A DNA stretch of 64,000 nt from Fictibacillus enclensis (GCF_001457035.1 NZ_KQ758617.1:1971794-2035793); one strand, 5' to 3'; counted from the stretch's first letter, positions 8,907 through 17,319 are shown. The notes: generated by a model from the letters alone, not told the origin. Numbers and translations are program-made.

Positions 8907-8981
8907 CTATTCTGCGATGCAAAGATACATGAAATAAACGAGAGTAATGATCATTATGGCAAATAGCAAAACTTCCTGCAT
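8907..8981 (-). CDS. 24-residue hydrophobic peptide (candidate)
   Basis: The predicted peptide begins MQEVLLFAIMII and ends YLCIAE: a single membrane helix of about 18 residues. A good ribosome binding site (AAGGGAGG) lies 9 bp before the ATG and an intrinsic terminator follows within 10 bp, so it looks like a compact gene. It resembles KdpF-size peptides only in length and hydrophobicity; I do not assign a function. It could also be a short leader or a small RNA with a chance ORF. Confidence 0.45.
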   Translation of the reverse strand: MQEVLLFAIMIITLVYFMYLCIAE

Positions 8982-9173
8982 ACGCCCGAGCCTCCCTTAT
9001 GTAGATTGTTCTTTACATCTATTCCCCTTAATTACGAGATCAATCCCTTTATTGGTATTATTCGATCGAAAACATTATGTCCTTTCTTTCAAGTCTTTTT
9101 GATACAAGAAGCTTCCTACGAAAATACTATGGAAAGGGAAAAAGAAAAAAGCTTGTGTTTTAATTCGAATTTG

Positions 9174-9202
9174 TTGCATTTTCCTGTATCGTCGCATATA
9201 TT
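9174..9202 (+). promoter_or_regulatory. Candidate promoter of the Nramp gene
   Basis: TTGCAT at 9174-9179 and TATATT at 9197-9202 are spaced by 17 bp, about 90 bp before the start codon and upstream of the MntR-like palindrome. Confidence 0.4.
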
Positions 9203-9237
9203 ATAGTCAATTCTCAAAAAGTTGAATGCAGGAAACT

Positions 9238-9257
9238 TTTTAACCTTAAGGACACCC
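9238..9257 (+). promoter_or_regulatory. MntR-like operator upstream of mntH
   Basis: CCTTAAGG at 9244-9251 is the palindromic core seen in the B. subtilis mntH MntR box (TTTGCCTTAAGGAAAC). Flanking bases match only partly. The position, 35-40 bp after the predicted promoter, suits manganese-dependent repression. Confidence 0.5.
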
Positions 9258-9290
9258 TGTGACTTATTTTGCAAAAGAAGGTGAGCAACA

Positions 9291-10541
9291 TTGAATAGTA
9301 AAGCATTGGAAGCTGCAATGCCCAGAAAAGGTAAACTTCGCAGAGCCATTCCTTTTCTCGGCCCCGCGTTTCTTGTGAGTGTGGGCTATATCGATCCCGG
9401 AAACTGGGCCACCAATATCGAAGGCGGTTCTGCTTTTGGCTACACGCTATTGTGGGTTTTACTGCTCAGTAACCTGATGGCCATTCTGTTGCAGACAACA
9501 GCTGCAAAACTCGGGGTAGCCACAGGAAAGTCATTATCAGAAAACTGCCGGCAGCATTTTAAAAAGCCGGTCGCTGTTTTTTTGTGGATTACAGCAGAGC
9601 TGGCTGCCATGGCAACCGACCTCGCCGAATTCCTCGGAGCAGCACTCGGGATCTATTTATTGCTGGGGATTCCCTTGTTTCCGGCTGCATTGATCGGAGC
9701 TGCTGTTACATTTGGTATCCTTTTGCTTCATAAATACGGCTTCCGTTTTATTGAACAATTGATTCTGGGCTTTGTAATTATAGTGGCGGCTGTTTATATT
9801 GTTGAATTGTTTTATGCTAAACCGGACCTTGGGCAGGTCGGCTATCATCTGGTCGTCCCCCATCTTAACTCGGCAAGCATCCTTGTAGCCATCGGAATGC
9901 TCGGTGCAACCGTTATGCCGCATAATATTTTTCTTCATTCTTCCGTTGTGAAAAACAGGCTGAAAAAGAACCAGCCAAAGCATAATCACCGGGTGTATAA
10001 GTATGCCATCGTAGATTCACTGCTTGCGTTAAACGTGGCATGGTTCATTAACTCAGCCATGATCGTCGTAGCGGCAGCAGTCTTTTACAAGAATGGCTTG
10101 AAGGTTACATCCATTGAAGATGCCTATTCTACCCTGACACCGCTTCTCGGTGGTTTTGCCAGTCTTGCCTTTGCCATTGCCTTGCTTTCCGCCGGTCTTT
10201 CATCCTCTGTAACCGGAACCATGGCAGGACAATATATACTGGAAGGCTTTTTAAACATTAAGATACCGATTTGGGTGCGAAGACTCGTTACCATGATCCC
10301 AGCATTAATCATTATTGGAGCAGGAATCAATACGTGGAAAGCGCTCGTGGTCAGCCAGGTCGTTCTAAGTATGCAGCTTCCGTTTACGATTATTCCATTG
10401 ATCATGTTTACCCGCAGTAAAAAGATCATGGGAAGCTACGCCAACAAGCGGTGGACCAACATCCTGCTGATTTTGGTAGCAGCCATCATTATTATTTTGA
10501 ATGGCCTCCTTATTTATCAGACATTTGGAGGCGAATTTTAA
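9291..10541 (+). CDS. mntH: Nramp-family Mn2+/Fe2+ transporter
   Basis: Encodes 416 residues with 11 predicted membrane helices. The metal-binding motifs are present: DPGNWATN in TM1 (about residues 37-44) and GATVMPHNIFLHS in TM6 (about residues 205-217). Nramp proteins co-import divalent metal, mostly Mn2+ or Fe2+, with protons. The start is a TTG with GAAGGTGAG 5 bp upstream. An MntR-like box upstream suggests manganese regulation. A strong terminator follows directly. Confidence 0.9.
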   Translation: MNSKALEAAMPRKGKLRRAIPFLGPAFLVSVGYIDPGNWATNIEGGSAFGYTLLWVLLLSNLMAILLQTTAAKLGVATGKSLSENCRQHFKKPVAVFLWITAELAAMATDLAEFLGAALGIYLLLGIPLFPAALIGAAVTFGILLLHKYGFRFIEQLILGFVIIVAAVYIVELFYAKPDLGQVGYHLVVPHLNSASILVAIGMLGATVMPHNIFLHSSVVKNRLKKNQPKHNHRVYKYAIVDSLLALNVAWFINSAMIVVAAAVFYKNGLKVTSIEDAYSTLTPLLGGFASLAFAIALLSAGLSSSVTGTMAGQYILEGFLNIKIPIWVRRLVTMIPALIIIGAGINTWKALVVSQVVLSMQLPFTIIPLIMFTRSKKIMGSYANKRWTNILLILVAAIIIILNGLLIYQTFGGEF

Positions 10542-10542
10542 A

Positions 10543-10582
10543 AAACAACAAGCCGGGCTTATGCCCCGACTTGTTGTTTTTT
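10543..10582. terminator. Bidirectional terminator
   Basis: AACAACAAG-CCGGGC-TTAT-GCCCCGA-CTTGTTGTT is followed by T8 on the plus strand and by T's on the minus strand. It is shared by mntH (+) and the small ORF at 10583-10732 (-). Confidence 0.8.
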
Positions 10583-10732
10583 TTATCCTATCAATTTACT
10601 CACAATGACCACTATAATTCCAGCTAAAGCAAGAATGTAATTCATGATCAGGTTATTTTCTTCTGGTGGTTCTGATTGATTAAAAAGCTGATCAAAGGCT
10701 TGTTTCCGAAGCAATGTATCATACCTGTACAT
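10583..10732 (-). CDS. Small membrane-anchored protein, 49 residues
   Basis: It begins MYRYDTLLRKQAFDQL, has about 28 polar residues and then one C-terminal membrane helix (residues 30-47), a tail-anchored layout. GGGAAGGAA lies 8 bp before the ATG, and the gene stops directly at the bidirectional terminator. I do not recognise a family. The complete gene signals (ribosome binding site, stop, terminator) make it a credible small gene. Confidence 0.6.
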   Translation of the reverse strand: MYRYDTLLRKQAFDQLFNQSEPPEENNLIMNYILALAGIIVVIVSKLIG

Positions 10733-10948
10733 CGTGCGGTTCCTTCCCTATTGTAATCGCTTTCATTTATACTATATTAAACAATTATCTTTAAAATTCT
10801 TTGATTTCCTTCCTCTAACAAGAATATCCTATGTTTTACATAAAATTGGTTTTAAGAAATTAACCCTGTTTCAATTTACGTTTTATAGAAAATTACCGTG
10901 GTATAAACATTAATAACAACTTTCGTACTGCAATGAAAGGAGTTTATT

Positions 10949-11503
10949 ATGGCGGAAAGACTTGCCCCAGACACGAAAATACAGGGTACCGAGTTTAATA
11001 TATCCGACTTTTGGTCTTGGGGGTTTTCAGATGTTCTAACGAATTCATTAAGAGGTGTTTTTGCAGAATTTCTTGTGGGAAGCACATTAGATGTATTACA
11101 CCGACCTCGTATTGAATGGGACGCCTATGATTTAATGTACAAAGACAAAAAAATCGAAGTAAAATCTGCTGCCTATATACAATCCTGGCATGAGGGCCAA
11201 TATTCCAAAATTAGCTTTGGGATTGAAGCAAAACGAGCTTATAACTACGAAACACGAACCTACACAACAGAACCTATCCGAAATGCAGATCTTTATGTAT
11301 TTTGTTTACTTTATGAAAAGGATGCCAATCTGATTGATGTTCTTAATACCGAGCAGTGGCACTTTTATATAGTCCAAACCACTGTCTTAAACACCCTATT
11401 CCCACTGCAAAAAAGGATTTCATTAAGTACTTTAGAAAAAGTCACTCAACCGGTTGCTTTTACAGAAATAAAAGAGACAATAGATCTTGCGATAAACCAA
11501 TAA
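10949..11503 (+). CDS. PD-(D/E)XK nuclease-like protein, orphan
   Basis: Encodes 184 residues. A PD-(D/E)XK core is suggested by an early helix Glu (FAEFLVGS, about residue 40), an Asp in EWDAYDLMY (about 60) and the IEVKSAAY strand (Glu-x-Lys at about 69-71), followed by a predicted helix. This resembles restriction-endonuclease-fold proteins, but no methyltransferase, helicase or specificity gene is nearby. The start has AAAGGAG upstream. Its last 26 codons are duplicated 6,141 bp downstream together with sigK (17566-17644). The fold assignment is an inference from motif spacing. Confidence 0.55.
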   Translation: MAERLAPDTKIQGTEFNISDFWSWGFSDVLTNSLRGVFAEFLVGSTLDVLHRPRIEWDAYDLMYKDKKIEVKSAAYIQSWHEGQYSKISFGIEAKRAYNYETRTYTTEPIRNADLYVFCLLYEKDANLIDVLNTEQWHFYIVQTTVLNTLFPLQKRISLSTLEKVTQPVAFTEIKETIDLAINQ

Positions 11504-11528
11504 GTTGTTAACCATTACACTCACAAAA

Positions 11529-11566
11529 ATAAAAGGGTACTCCCTATTTAAGGAATACCCTTTTGA
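11529..11566. terminator. Terminator between nuclease-like gene and sigK copy 1
   Basis: AAAAGGGTACTCC pairs with GGAATACCCTTTT around CTATTTA. The gene copies converge here, and the same hairpin is conserved at the second sigK copy (17671-17707). Confidence 0.7.
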
Positions 11567-11569
11567 ATT

Positions 11570-12295
11570 TTAATAATTTGGCCGATCTTTCTGGCTCTGC
11601 TTCCGGCTTCGGTAAAACTCGTGGAACAGCTTCATCAGTGCCCGCTTTTCAATCCTTGAGACATAACTCCGCGAAATGCCCAGCATTTTTGCGATTTCCC
11701 GCTGGGTCTTTTCTTTTTGCATATCCAGGCCAAATCGTCCGACAATGACTTCTTTCTCCCGGTCATCAAGCACATGAATATAATCATATATTTTCTTTTT
11801 TTGCATTTTCAGCTGAATGGTATCCACCACGTCCTCTGTTTCCGCTTTCAGCACATCAATGAGCGTGATTTCGTTCCCTTCCTTATCGGTCCCAATCGGA
11901 TCATGAAGAGATACATCTTTTTTCGTTTTTTTCAGAGCCCTCAGATGCATGAGGATTTCATTTTCAATACAACGTGCCGCATACGTCGCAAGCTTCGTGC
12001 CTTTCCCTCTCGAATAGCTCTCGATCGCCTTGATCAGTCCGATGGTCCCGATGGAAATCAGGTCTTCCGTATCTTCCCCTGTATTCTCAAATTTCTTGAC
12101 GATATGTGCAACCAAACGCAAGTTGTGTTCGATCAGTTTGCTTCTGGCCTCCTGGTCTCCCTCGGCCATCCGTTTTAAGTATTCTTTCTCCTCGTTTTCG
12201 TTGAGGGGCTGCGGAAACGCATTGTTTTTCACATACGAGACAAACAGCATAACTTCTTTGAAAAAGTACCCTAATACAACAAGCAACCCGGACAT
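11570..12295 (-). CDS. sigK: RNA polymerase sporulation sigma factor pro-SigK, copy 1
   Basis: Encodes 241 residues. The hydrophobic pro-sequence ([22 protein letters not shown]) is followed by KNNAFPQPL, the mature start region after SpoIVFB processing. Region 2 ([25 protein letters not shown]) and region 4 ([18 protein letters not shown]) are intact. SigK directs late mother-cell genes for spore coat and cortex. The gene is continuous: no skin-type element interrupts it at the Glu-Asn-Glu codons. It differs from copy 2 at eight residues. GGGAGGTG lies before the ATG. It sits in a 941-bp direct duplication. Confidence 0.93.
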   Translation of the reverse strand: MSGLLVVLGYFFKEVMLFVSYVKNNAFPQPLNENEEKEYLKRMAEGDQEARSKLIEHNLRLVAHIVKKFENTGEDTEDLISIGTIGLIKAIESYSRGKGTKLATYAARCIENEILMHLRALKKTKKDVSLHDPIGTDKEGNEITLIDVLKAETEDVVDTIQLKMQKKKIYDYIHVLDDREKEVIVGRFGLDMQKEKTQREIAKMLGISRSYVSRIEKRALMKLFHEFYRSRKQSQKDRPNY

Positions 12296-12329
12296 TCAGA
12301 CACCTCCCGGCTGTTATTTCTTACTCTTA

Positions 12330-12362
12330 TCTGTATGCCGGGTTGGGCTTGTTAGGTGTCTG
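12330..12362 (-). promoter_or_regulatory. Candidate sporulation promoter of sigK copy 1
   Basis: On the minus strand CATACAGAT lies 35-43 bp before the start codon, close to the sigma-E -10 consensus CATACAnT. The -35 side is not clear. The segment is conserved in copy 2 (CATACAGAT at 18471-18479), so both copies probably keep the same control. Confidence 0.4.
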
Positions 12363-12390
12363 TACCATATGGAAGTCCTTTACGTATATC

Positions 12391-12430
12391 AACGAAAGGA
12401 GAGGTTTTTCCTGTTATGACTCCTTTCGTT
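12391..12430. terminator. Hairpin just outside the sigK duplication
   Basis: AACGAAAGGAG pairs perfectly with CTCCTTTCGTT (11 bp) across an 18-nt loop; no long T-run follows. It is terminator-like, and what it serves is unclear. Confidence 0.35.
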
Positions 12431-12456
12431 TAATCACTTTCAAGAAATGTATGAAT

Positions 12457-12491
12457 AAAAAAAGAACATCCTCAAAATGGATGTTCTTACA
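12457..12491 (-). terminator. Intrinsic terminator of the small XRE-like gene
   Basis: On the minus strand AAGAACATCC pairs with GGATGTTCTT across a 7-nt loop and is followed by T7. It lies 20 bp after the stop of the gene at 12512-12730. Confidence 0.75.
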
Positions 12492-12511
12492 ATGGCACTT
12501 AGTTACCAAAA

Positions 12512-12730
12512 CTAAGCGTCCCAAAAGTCCTTAATTTTAGCGTTGCTCTCAACACCTTTTACTTCGCGTAAAACCTTCCTCATCACGTTTGTATTTGGTT
12601 TGTATGAAAAATCATTAATTAATTTATATGAAAGTGTAGGACTTATTCCACACGAGTGCTCTAACCAGGCATTATCTAATTGCTGATGTGTTAGCCAATT
12701 TCCTAACCTGCTCTTCGAATTTTGTTCCAT
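12512..12730 (-). CDS. Small helix-turn-helix (XRE-like) protein
   Basis: Encodes 72 residues. The pattern RLGNWLTHQQLDNAWLEHSCGIS, then TLSYKLINDFSYKPNTNVMRKVLREV, and the ending KIKDFWDA resemble short phage- or ICE-type Cro/CI regulators ending in DFWD. The ATG at 12730 is preferred because AAGGA lies 10 bp upstream; a GTG at 12739 is in frame but has no spacing for a ribosome binding site. It has its own terminator. It may be the relic of a mobile element, but no phage gene is adjacent. Confidence 0.6.
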   Translation of the reverse strand: MEQNSKSRLGNWLTHQQLDNAWLEHSCGISPTLSYKLINDFSYKPNTNVMRKVLREVKGVESNAKIKDFWDA

Positions 12731-12915
12731 CTCCTTCACATCCTTAAATGATATAAACGTACATATCGATTCCCCATTCCCCCTTTAACCTAGATGTAAA
12801 CCTATATTTTATAAATTGCACAAACTGCTAGTCAGAAAAATTTATTGAACCTTAATAAAAAATCATATACACTGATTAAAATTCGGGCATTTAGTCCTAA
12901 GAAATTTTCAAATAG

Positions 12916-13275
12916 GAAACGGGGTATTACCTTGCCTACCCAAATTTTGTCTATTGCTCAAATAACTCACTACTTGATATTTTTAAAAAATTTTTTGAAA
13001 TAAGTTACATAACGCATACATTCACTCTCAAAGAAGAGAAAAAATTTTCAATAAAATATGATCACTTAAAAAAGGTGTATCAGTTTTATTCCTTTTATGA
13101 TAAACGCGAGTGGGAATCAGCTTCCATTGAGGAGGATACCCTTACACAATTGATTAATAAAAACTTAAAAGGAGGAAAGCAGCCGTTTGCCTTCCTCCTA
13201 ATTATTTACTTACTTTCTAACTTCCATAAAGGCCTGGTGCAGGTTTCCTTTCACATTAAATTTATCAATGTCTAA
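12916..13275 (+). pseudogene. Open frame without a start, probable gene remnant
   Basis: An uninterrupted frame of about 119 codons has no upstream ATG or ribosome binding site and begins right after a stop codon. Its composition (EEKKFSIKYDHLKKVYQFYS, then DKREWESASIEEDTLTQLI) looks protein-like up to about 13170, after which the frame reads through a hairpin. The family is not recognised. Likely a 5'-truncated remnant. Confidence 0.25.
13170..13199 (-). terminator. Terminator-like hairpin (minus strand)
   Basis: AGGAGGAA pairs with TTCCTCCT and GCA with TGC around GCCGTT; on the minus strand it is followed by TTTTAAGTTTTT. It lies just after the remnant at 13210-13356. Confidence 0.5.
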
Positions 13276-13356
13276 ACCTAAAGTAACCATAATTTGAGCC
13301 ACTTCTTTCAAGTTACGCTGTTCACCATATATCCCTCTCCTTGAAATACTAGATCT
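13210..13356 (-). pseudogene. 3' remnant of an unidentified small gene
   Basis: A minus-strand frame reads EQRNLKEVAQIMVTLGLDI, then DKFNVKGNLHQAFMEVRK and a stop, followed by a terminator. A ribosome-binding-site-like AAGGAGAGGG and an ATG exist near 13330, but in another frame, so a frameshift close to the 5' end is likely. The family is not recognised. Confidence 0.3.
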
Positions 13357-13771
13357 TTAATTCAAAGTGTACTAATAACATAGCAAAGCTCCATGAGCAG
13401 GTATTTAAGCTTCTAGTAATTAAATTAATTAGTTTTCCGTTTAACTGAAGTTTTGGTTACTCTTTATCAGTCAGTTTGAATTCTTTAACTCTATGCTGCG
13501 GGATGTAGCTAATCATGTAAACCAAGCAAGACGTTTCAAAGTTGCCTGTCACTAATGAAGCAGTTCAAAAAAGTAAGATGTGCCACTATATGCATTGTTA
13601 CGCCTAAATCTTTTATCAAACACCTGGTAAATTCGCAATAAAAGTATTATATGAATATACGACACTTTAAATCAATTGATTTCTTTATTAATACTCCAGT
13701 GTTAAATTTTTTCTCATATAAAGAACCGCCCATCTAAGATAAGCGATTCCTTATGCCTGGTATTTTACTTA
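13357..13771. other. Gene-free stretch
   Basis: AT-rich, no supported gene. A weak hairpin at about 13718-13755 (GAATCGC with GCGGTTC on the minus strand) may end the yjgB-like gene. Confidence 0.4.
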
Positions 13772-14308
13772 TTATTCATCTGCCAGTTCAACCGTATACA
13801 AATACAATAATGGATCAGTGTTAATCCAGGAGCTTTCAAACACGAAGACCACCTTATAATTCTCATAATCAGTGTAAGTGACATAGTGCATTCCTTCATT
13901 TTCCTGTTCACTTACTGGTTCACCTATCAATGTCTTTAACTCTGATAAATGAATGGTTTGCAACTGGGGGTCAAAATCCTCAATGGCGGTAATCGTTTTT
14001 CTACCGGTTGAATTGTCATAGAGGAATCGAACATTATGACTCCAATAATTGGCTGCAGCGGTACTTAAATCTTCAGGTGGACCCCAGGATTTTTTGACTT
14101 TCTTCAATGAATCACCCACAGAAAAAGGGACACTGTTTATCGACTGTTGAGATTCATAAGCTAAGCCCATGATTTCGCGAATCAAGATATCCGGTGTAGA
14201 CTGCTGAGATGCTGCGGCGGCAGAAGTATAAGCAGGTCCACTAAGCATGAAGAGTGAAAGTGTTAAAAAAACAATTAAACTTCGAATGAAACGAATTTTT
14301 TGTTTCAA
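13772..14308 (-). CDS. Secreted YjgB-like protein (DUF4309)
   Basis: Encodes 178 residues with a Sec signal peptide (basic MKQKIRFIR, hydrophobic core, Ala-rich cleavage region near SAAAAS at about 30-35). The mature part has the DUF4309/YjgB pattern: SINSVPFSVGDSLKKVKKSWG, an RFLYDNSTGRKTITAIEDFD strand and SELKTLIGEPVSEQENEGMH. Function of the family is unknown; it is extracellular or cell-wall-associated. GAAGGAG is upstream of the ATG. Family call by recognition only. Confidence 0.65.
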   Translation of the reverse strand: MKQKIRFIRSLIVFLTLSLFMLSGPAYTSAAAASQQSTPDILIREIMGLAYESQQSINSVPFSVGDSLKKVKKSWGPPEDLSTAAANYWSHNVRFLYDNSTGRKTITAIEDFDPQLQTIHLSELKTLIGEPVSEQENEGMHYVTYTDYENYKVVFVFESSWINTDPLLYLYTVELADE

Positions 14309-14496
14309 AATAATACACTCCTTCTAGAGGTTTTTGAAAATGGTAAAACAATACGAAAAAAGATGATTGTGCAATTGCCAAGCCCCATCCATCACTCCTG
14401 TCGTACAGTTAACCCTTTTCAAATTCTTAGTCGTAATAACATTAAAAAAGGTCACAAAGAAATACTAATTTAGATAAAGCAATCAAACTACCGTGT

Positions 14497-14760
14497 GATG
14501 GCAATTTGCGCTACAGATACCTGATCTGCAATTTCAAGCAATGACTCTACAAGGGCTTTGTTCTTTCAAGATTTCCGCTGGTTATCCTCCACAACTAACA
14601 CTCTATCTTATGACCATGTACCACTCATCACCCTCTGGAAAAAACACCGTAAGCAGCCGTCAGCGAAATGCCTAATTTCAGTAGAGAAGGCAAGTTATTT
14701 TAAAAAGCGACTATCTTATTTGCAACCAACTAATTGGATGTACAGTATGCGCGCTGAATG
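14497..14760 (-). pseudogene. Aldo/keto reductase fragment, decayed
   Basis: Nucleotide similarity to the aldo/keto reductase at the right edge (about 63315-63634) is obvious: shared words include CTACAAGGGCT, GACCATGTACC, CGAAATGCCTAATT and TTGCA-CCAACTAAT-GGATGTACAGT. Indels and stops break the frame. It is a partial, same-orientation copy 49 kb from the better copy. Confidence 0.7.
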
Positions 14761-15565
14761 GGAAGTGTTCTGTTTGAAGAGATTTCTGTGTTTAATTTGC
14801 GCACTTACTTTTTTTGGAAAATTCTTTGGTTAGTTAACCATTTCCAAAATTTTGTACTCTGTAAGTCAAACTTATGGCTTACTTCATCAAAACTCCAAAG
14901 AATTTTCTTTATTTATAAATATGAAATATGATAGTGGCTGGACTTTTTCTGTGGGGTTGGCAATAATCAATATCGCTAATCGATTAAAAACTCTCTCAAA
15001 AATGAGAGGATTTTTGTTCTGTGATTAAGTGCAGTAATACCCGCACAAAAATTGTAAGTTCAACAAAAATACACCCGTTTATAAAAACGCAAGCATACAC
15101 ACAAACATTTACACACTCTTTAATCACAATTTTAATAACAGAATGTTCAGCTAATAACCGATTTGAAAATTATAGATTTGCTGGGGTCCTACCAACAAAA
15201 CGCGAAAACATACGCTAAGAGAGTAACATTAGGAAAATACGGTTTACAACGGTAAGGAAATTCAAATAAAAAAAAGCCTAATTTCTCGCTTTTAACATCG
15301 AGAAATTAGGCTTTAATTACTTCATTAAAGCTCCGGATTGAAGATTGGTTATTAAAGAAAATTGCCCGATTGATGAAGAGCGTTCTTAATCAAATCTGTC
15401 CTTCATTTCAATTAGATTATGTTTCATATTCTTATAAAATGGTAAAAGCATTGTTGATAATAATCGCTAATTACGTCAATATGGACTGCTGAAATAGTCC
15501 ATTCTTATTCAATTCTTGCGCTCGTTGAATGAGTAACTGAGACATGTTTCATTTTGAAAACAGAA
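14761..15565. other. Gene-free stretch with two hairpins
   Basis: No supported gene. A terminator-like CTCTCA-AAAA-TGAGAG hairpin lies at about 14993-15018, and a 16-bp perfect stem lies at 15273-15314. The rest is AT-rich intergenic or decayed sequence. Confidence 0.5.
15273..15314. terminator. Long perfect hairpin
   Basis: AAAGCCTAATTTCTCG pairs perfectly with its reverse complement across a 10-nt loop and is flanked by A/T runs. It is probably a bidirectional terminator of a lost or unrecognised gene. Confidence 0.6.
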
Positions 15566-16438
15566 TTAATTTTGAACTAGCACTAGGTCTAGCCAGGATT
15601 TCGCCTCATTGTACAAAATTTGATTGTTTTGCGGCGTGTAGTAGGCAAGAATTGCAACTGCCTGTGATACGACCCATCCGCGGGCCCTTGCTAATGTAGC
15701 GTCATCCGTACGAATAGCATCAAGGAACACATCGCGCGCCTCTGGCGAGTGCAACTTCCACGCGACCATCACATCACACGCAGGGTCACCTATGCCCATC
15801 GTCTCCCAATCAATCACACCGCTAATACGCTTATCACGTACGAGCCAGTTACGTACATCTAGATCGCCGTGATGCCAAACAGGAGGACCGTTCCATGGTG
15901 GCGCAGAAAGAGCCGACTCCCACACATTAGACACCGCGGGATCGCCATTAAATCGTGCTAGCCAATATCGGAAGTCCTTGTCCAGTTGGGCCAAAGGAAT
16001 GCCGCGTCCTAACGGCCCTCCCGTTGAATCGACTTGTTGCAGTGCTAGGACAAACCTTGCGAGATCGCGTGCTGCCTGAATCTCGTCAATCGCTTCAATC
16101 GGCACTATTTCACCCCTCAGCCATGAATGTATCTCCCAAAACCATGGGTATTCGTTATTGGGGCGCCCCTGAGCGATAGGTATAGGGATTTCAAGTGGAA
16201 CTGATGATGCGAGTTTTGGTAGCCATAAGAACTCGCGCCCTCCTGGTGTTTTCGGTCCTTCCCTTCTCGCCAGCCGAATACAATATTCGTCGCCAAGTCG
16301 GAAAACGGCATTTACCGTTCCAACTGGCTCTACCTTTCGAAGGGGCAACTCTGCCCAGTGGGGGAACTGATCGACAAGCAAACGACGCACAAGTCCCTCT
16401 TCAATTTCCAATTCGTCAGCATGCATCTTCTCGGTCAT
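15566..16438 (-). CDS. Aminoglycoside phosphotransferase-family kinase
   Basis: Encodes 290 residues with the APH/choline-kinase fold: N-lobe RLGDEYCIRLARR, catalytic loop WHHGDLDVRNWL (His190, Asp192, Asn197) and the metal-binding Asp210 in GVIDWETMGIGDPACD. Such enzymes phosphorylate aminoglycosides, macrolides or other small hydroxylated molecules with ATP or GTP; the substrate cannot be read from sequence, so it should not be called a resistance gene. The ATG has AAGGAGGGG upstream. The coding sequence is visibly richer in G+C than its surroundings, suggesting recent transfer. Confidence 0.8.
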   Translation of the reverse strand: MTEKMHADELEIEEGLVRRLLVDQFPHWAELPLRKVEPVGTVNAVFRLGDEYCIRLARREGPKTPGGREFLWLPKLASSVPLEIPIPIAQGRPNNEYPWFWEIHSWLRGEIVPIEAIDEIQAARDLARFVLALQQVDSTGGPLGRGIPLAQLDKDFRYWLARFNGDPAVSNVWESALSAPPWNGPPVWHHGDLDVRNWLVRDKRISGVIDWETMGIGDPACDVMVAWKLHSPEARDVFLDAIRTDDATLARARGWVVSQAVAILAYYTPQNNQILYNEAKSWLDLVLVQN

Positions 16439-16617
16439 CGTATGACCCCTCCTTATACCTCTGACATAAACTTTTATTGGTGAAAATTATAATAATGCTC
16501 CATAAACCATAAGTCATAAAGCCACATTTTTTCGTAATATGATGCAGTCACACCTTTTAACTGCTCTTAATTTATTCAATTGTAACACAACTCTAATAAC
16601 TTAATCCCTTTGATTTC

Positions 16618-16643
16618 TTCAACAATTTGGCCCGATTGTTGAA
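16618..16643. repeat. Inverted repeat upstream of the kinase gene
   Basis: TTCAACAAT-TTGGCCCG-ATTGTTGAA is a 9-bp perfect inverted repeat. It could be an intrinsic terminator or a protein-binding site. The rest of 16439-16809 holds nothing I can support. Confidence 0.5.
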
Positions 16644-16809
16644 CAAAATTAAAAAAACCATTTACATCATTAGTTCATGGGTAAAATCGCCATAAACAAC
16701 CGTTTTTGGTTAATAACAGAGAACTTCTCTAAAACCTCAAAAACTACTTAAAATACATAACCAAAAATATAACCAAAATCTAAATACCAATATATCTATT
16801 ACAAACCCC

Positions 16810-17112
16810 TTAGCTTTTTAAAAAGCTGAATGTATTGCCACCACCTATATATACTGCAGAAAATTGTCTTAAATCTTCAGCACTTTTGTTATCTAGCTCG
16901 CTTTCGGTCCACATTGTTATACCTTGAACTCCAAGTGGGTTAAAAACACTGTTTATCCAAATAAAGCAAGAATCATAGGGTATGGAGTTCGTATCCATTG
17001 CAATAGGGATGTATAACAATGGTTTTTTCTTGTTAATTAAACTTTCAAATACTTTATCAATTGGTAGGGTTTGTTCAGCATCCCCACCTCCAGCAAGAAT
17101 CAATTTACCCAT
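16810..17112 (-). pseudogene. Peptidase S51-like protein, N-terminal half only
   Basis: Encodes 100 residues matching the start of S51/type-1 glutamine amidotransferase-like proteins: MGKLILAGGGDAEQTLPID and SAVYIGGGNTFSFLKS. Family members are about 200-240 residues with a catalytic Ser in a GTSAGA-type turn after this point. Here the frame stops right after YIGGGNTFSFLK, so the catalytic half is missing. TAAGGAGCG lies before the ATG. Classed as a truncated pseudogene; the remaining piece could still be expressed. Confidence 0.7.
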
Positions 17113-17173
17113 AAAAATACGCTCCTTATAGGAGTTATCCTTGTTTAATATTTAATATTTCTGCCATATAGTT

Positions 17174-17319
17174 TCATAAGAAAAGGAGCTGCTGATCATT
17201 CCTAGTAATGAAGTAAAGCACCAGTTTGTTTAGTCGCCCTCGGAGGTGGTAGTATCCGAGCTGAAGTTTCTCTTCTTTGAAAAAAGCGTAAATATCCCCA
17301 TCAAAATCAACTAACCTTT
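17174..17319 (-). pseudogene. Unidentified gene remnant abutting a repeat
   Basis: The minus frame reads LVDFDGDIYAFFKEEKLQLG, then YYHLRGRLNKLVLYF and a stop at 17174. Its upstream end merges into the CTAAC of a dispersed repeat (17308-17366), so the 5' part is lost. Family not recognised. Confidence 0.3.

Larger units (their letters stand above)
11425..12365. repeat. Segmental direct duplication, unit 1 (sigK region)
   Basis: 941 bp, from the last codons of the nuclease-like gene through sigK and its promoter to TGTCTGTAC, recur at 17566-18506 at a constant offset of 6,141 bp with no net indel. Both sigK frames are intact. Outside these limits similarity ends abruptly. Confidence 0.9.

Noticed and set aside
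11570..12295. sigK copy 1 interrupted by a skin element
   Set aside because: The frame is continuous through the Glu-Asn-Glu codons; both full copies are uninterrupted.
11717..12419. Long plus-strand frames opposite sigK copy 1 (also opposite copy 2)
   Set aside because: Antisense shadows of the sigK reading frame; no start signals.
14558..14833. Plus-strand ORF of 91 codons
   Set aside because: Lies on the reverse of the decayed aldo/keto reductase fragment; a shadow.
15566..16438. Calling the APH-like gene a named antibiotic-resistance gene
   Set aside because: The fold and catalytic motifs are clear, but the substrate cannot be told from the sequence.
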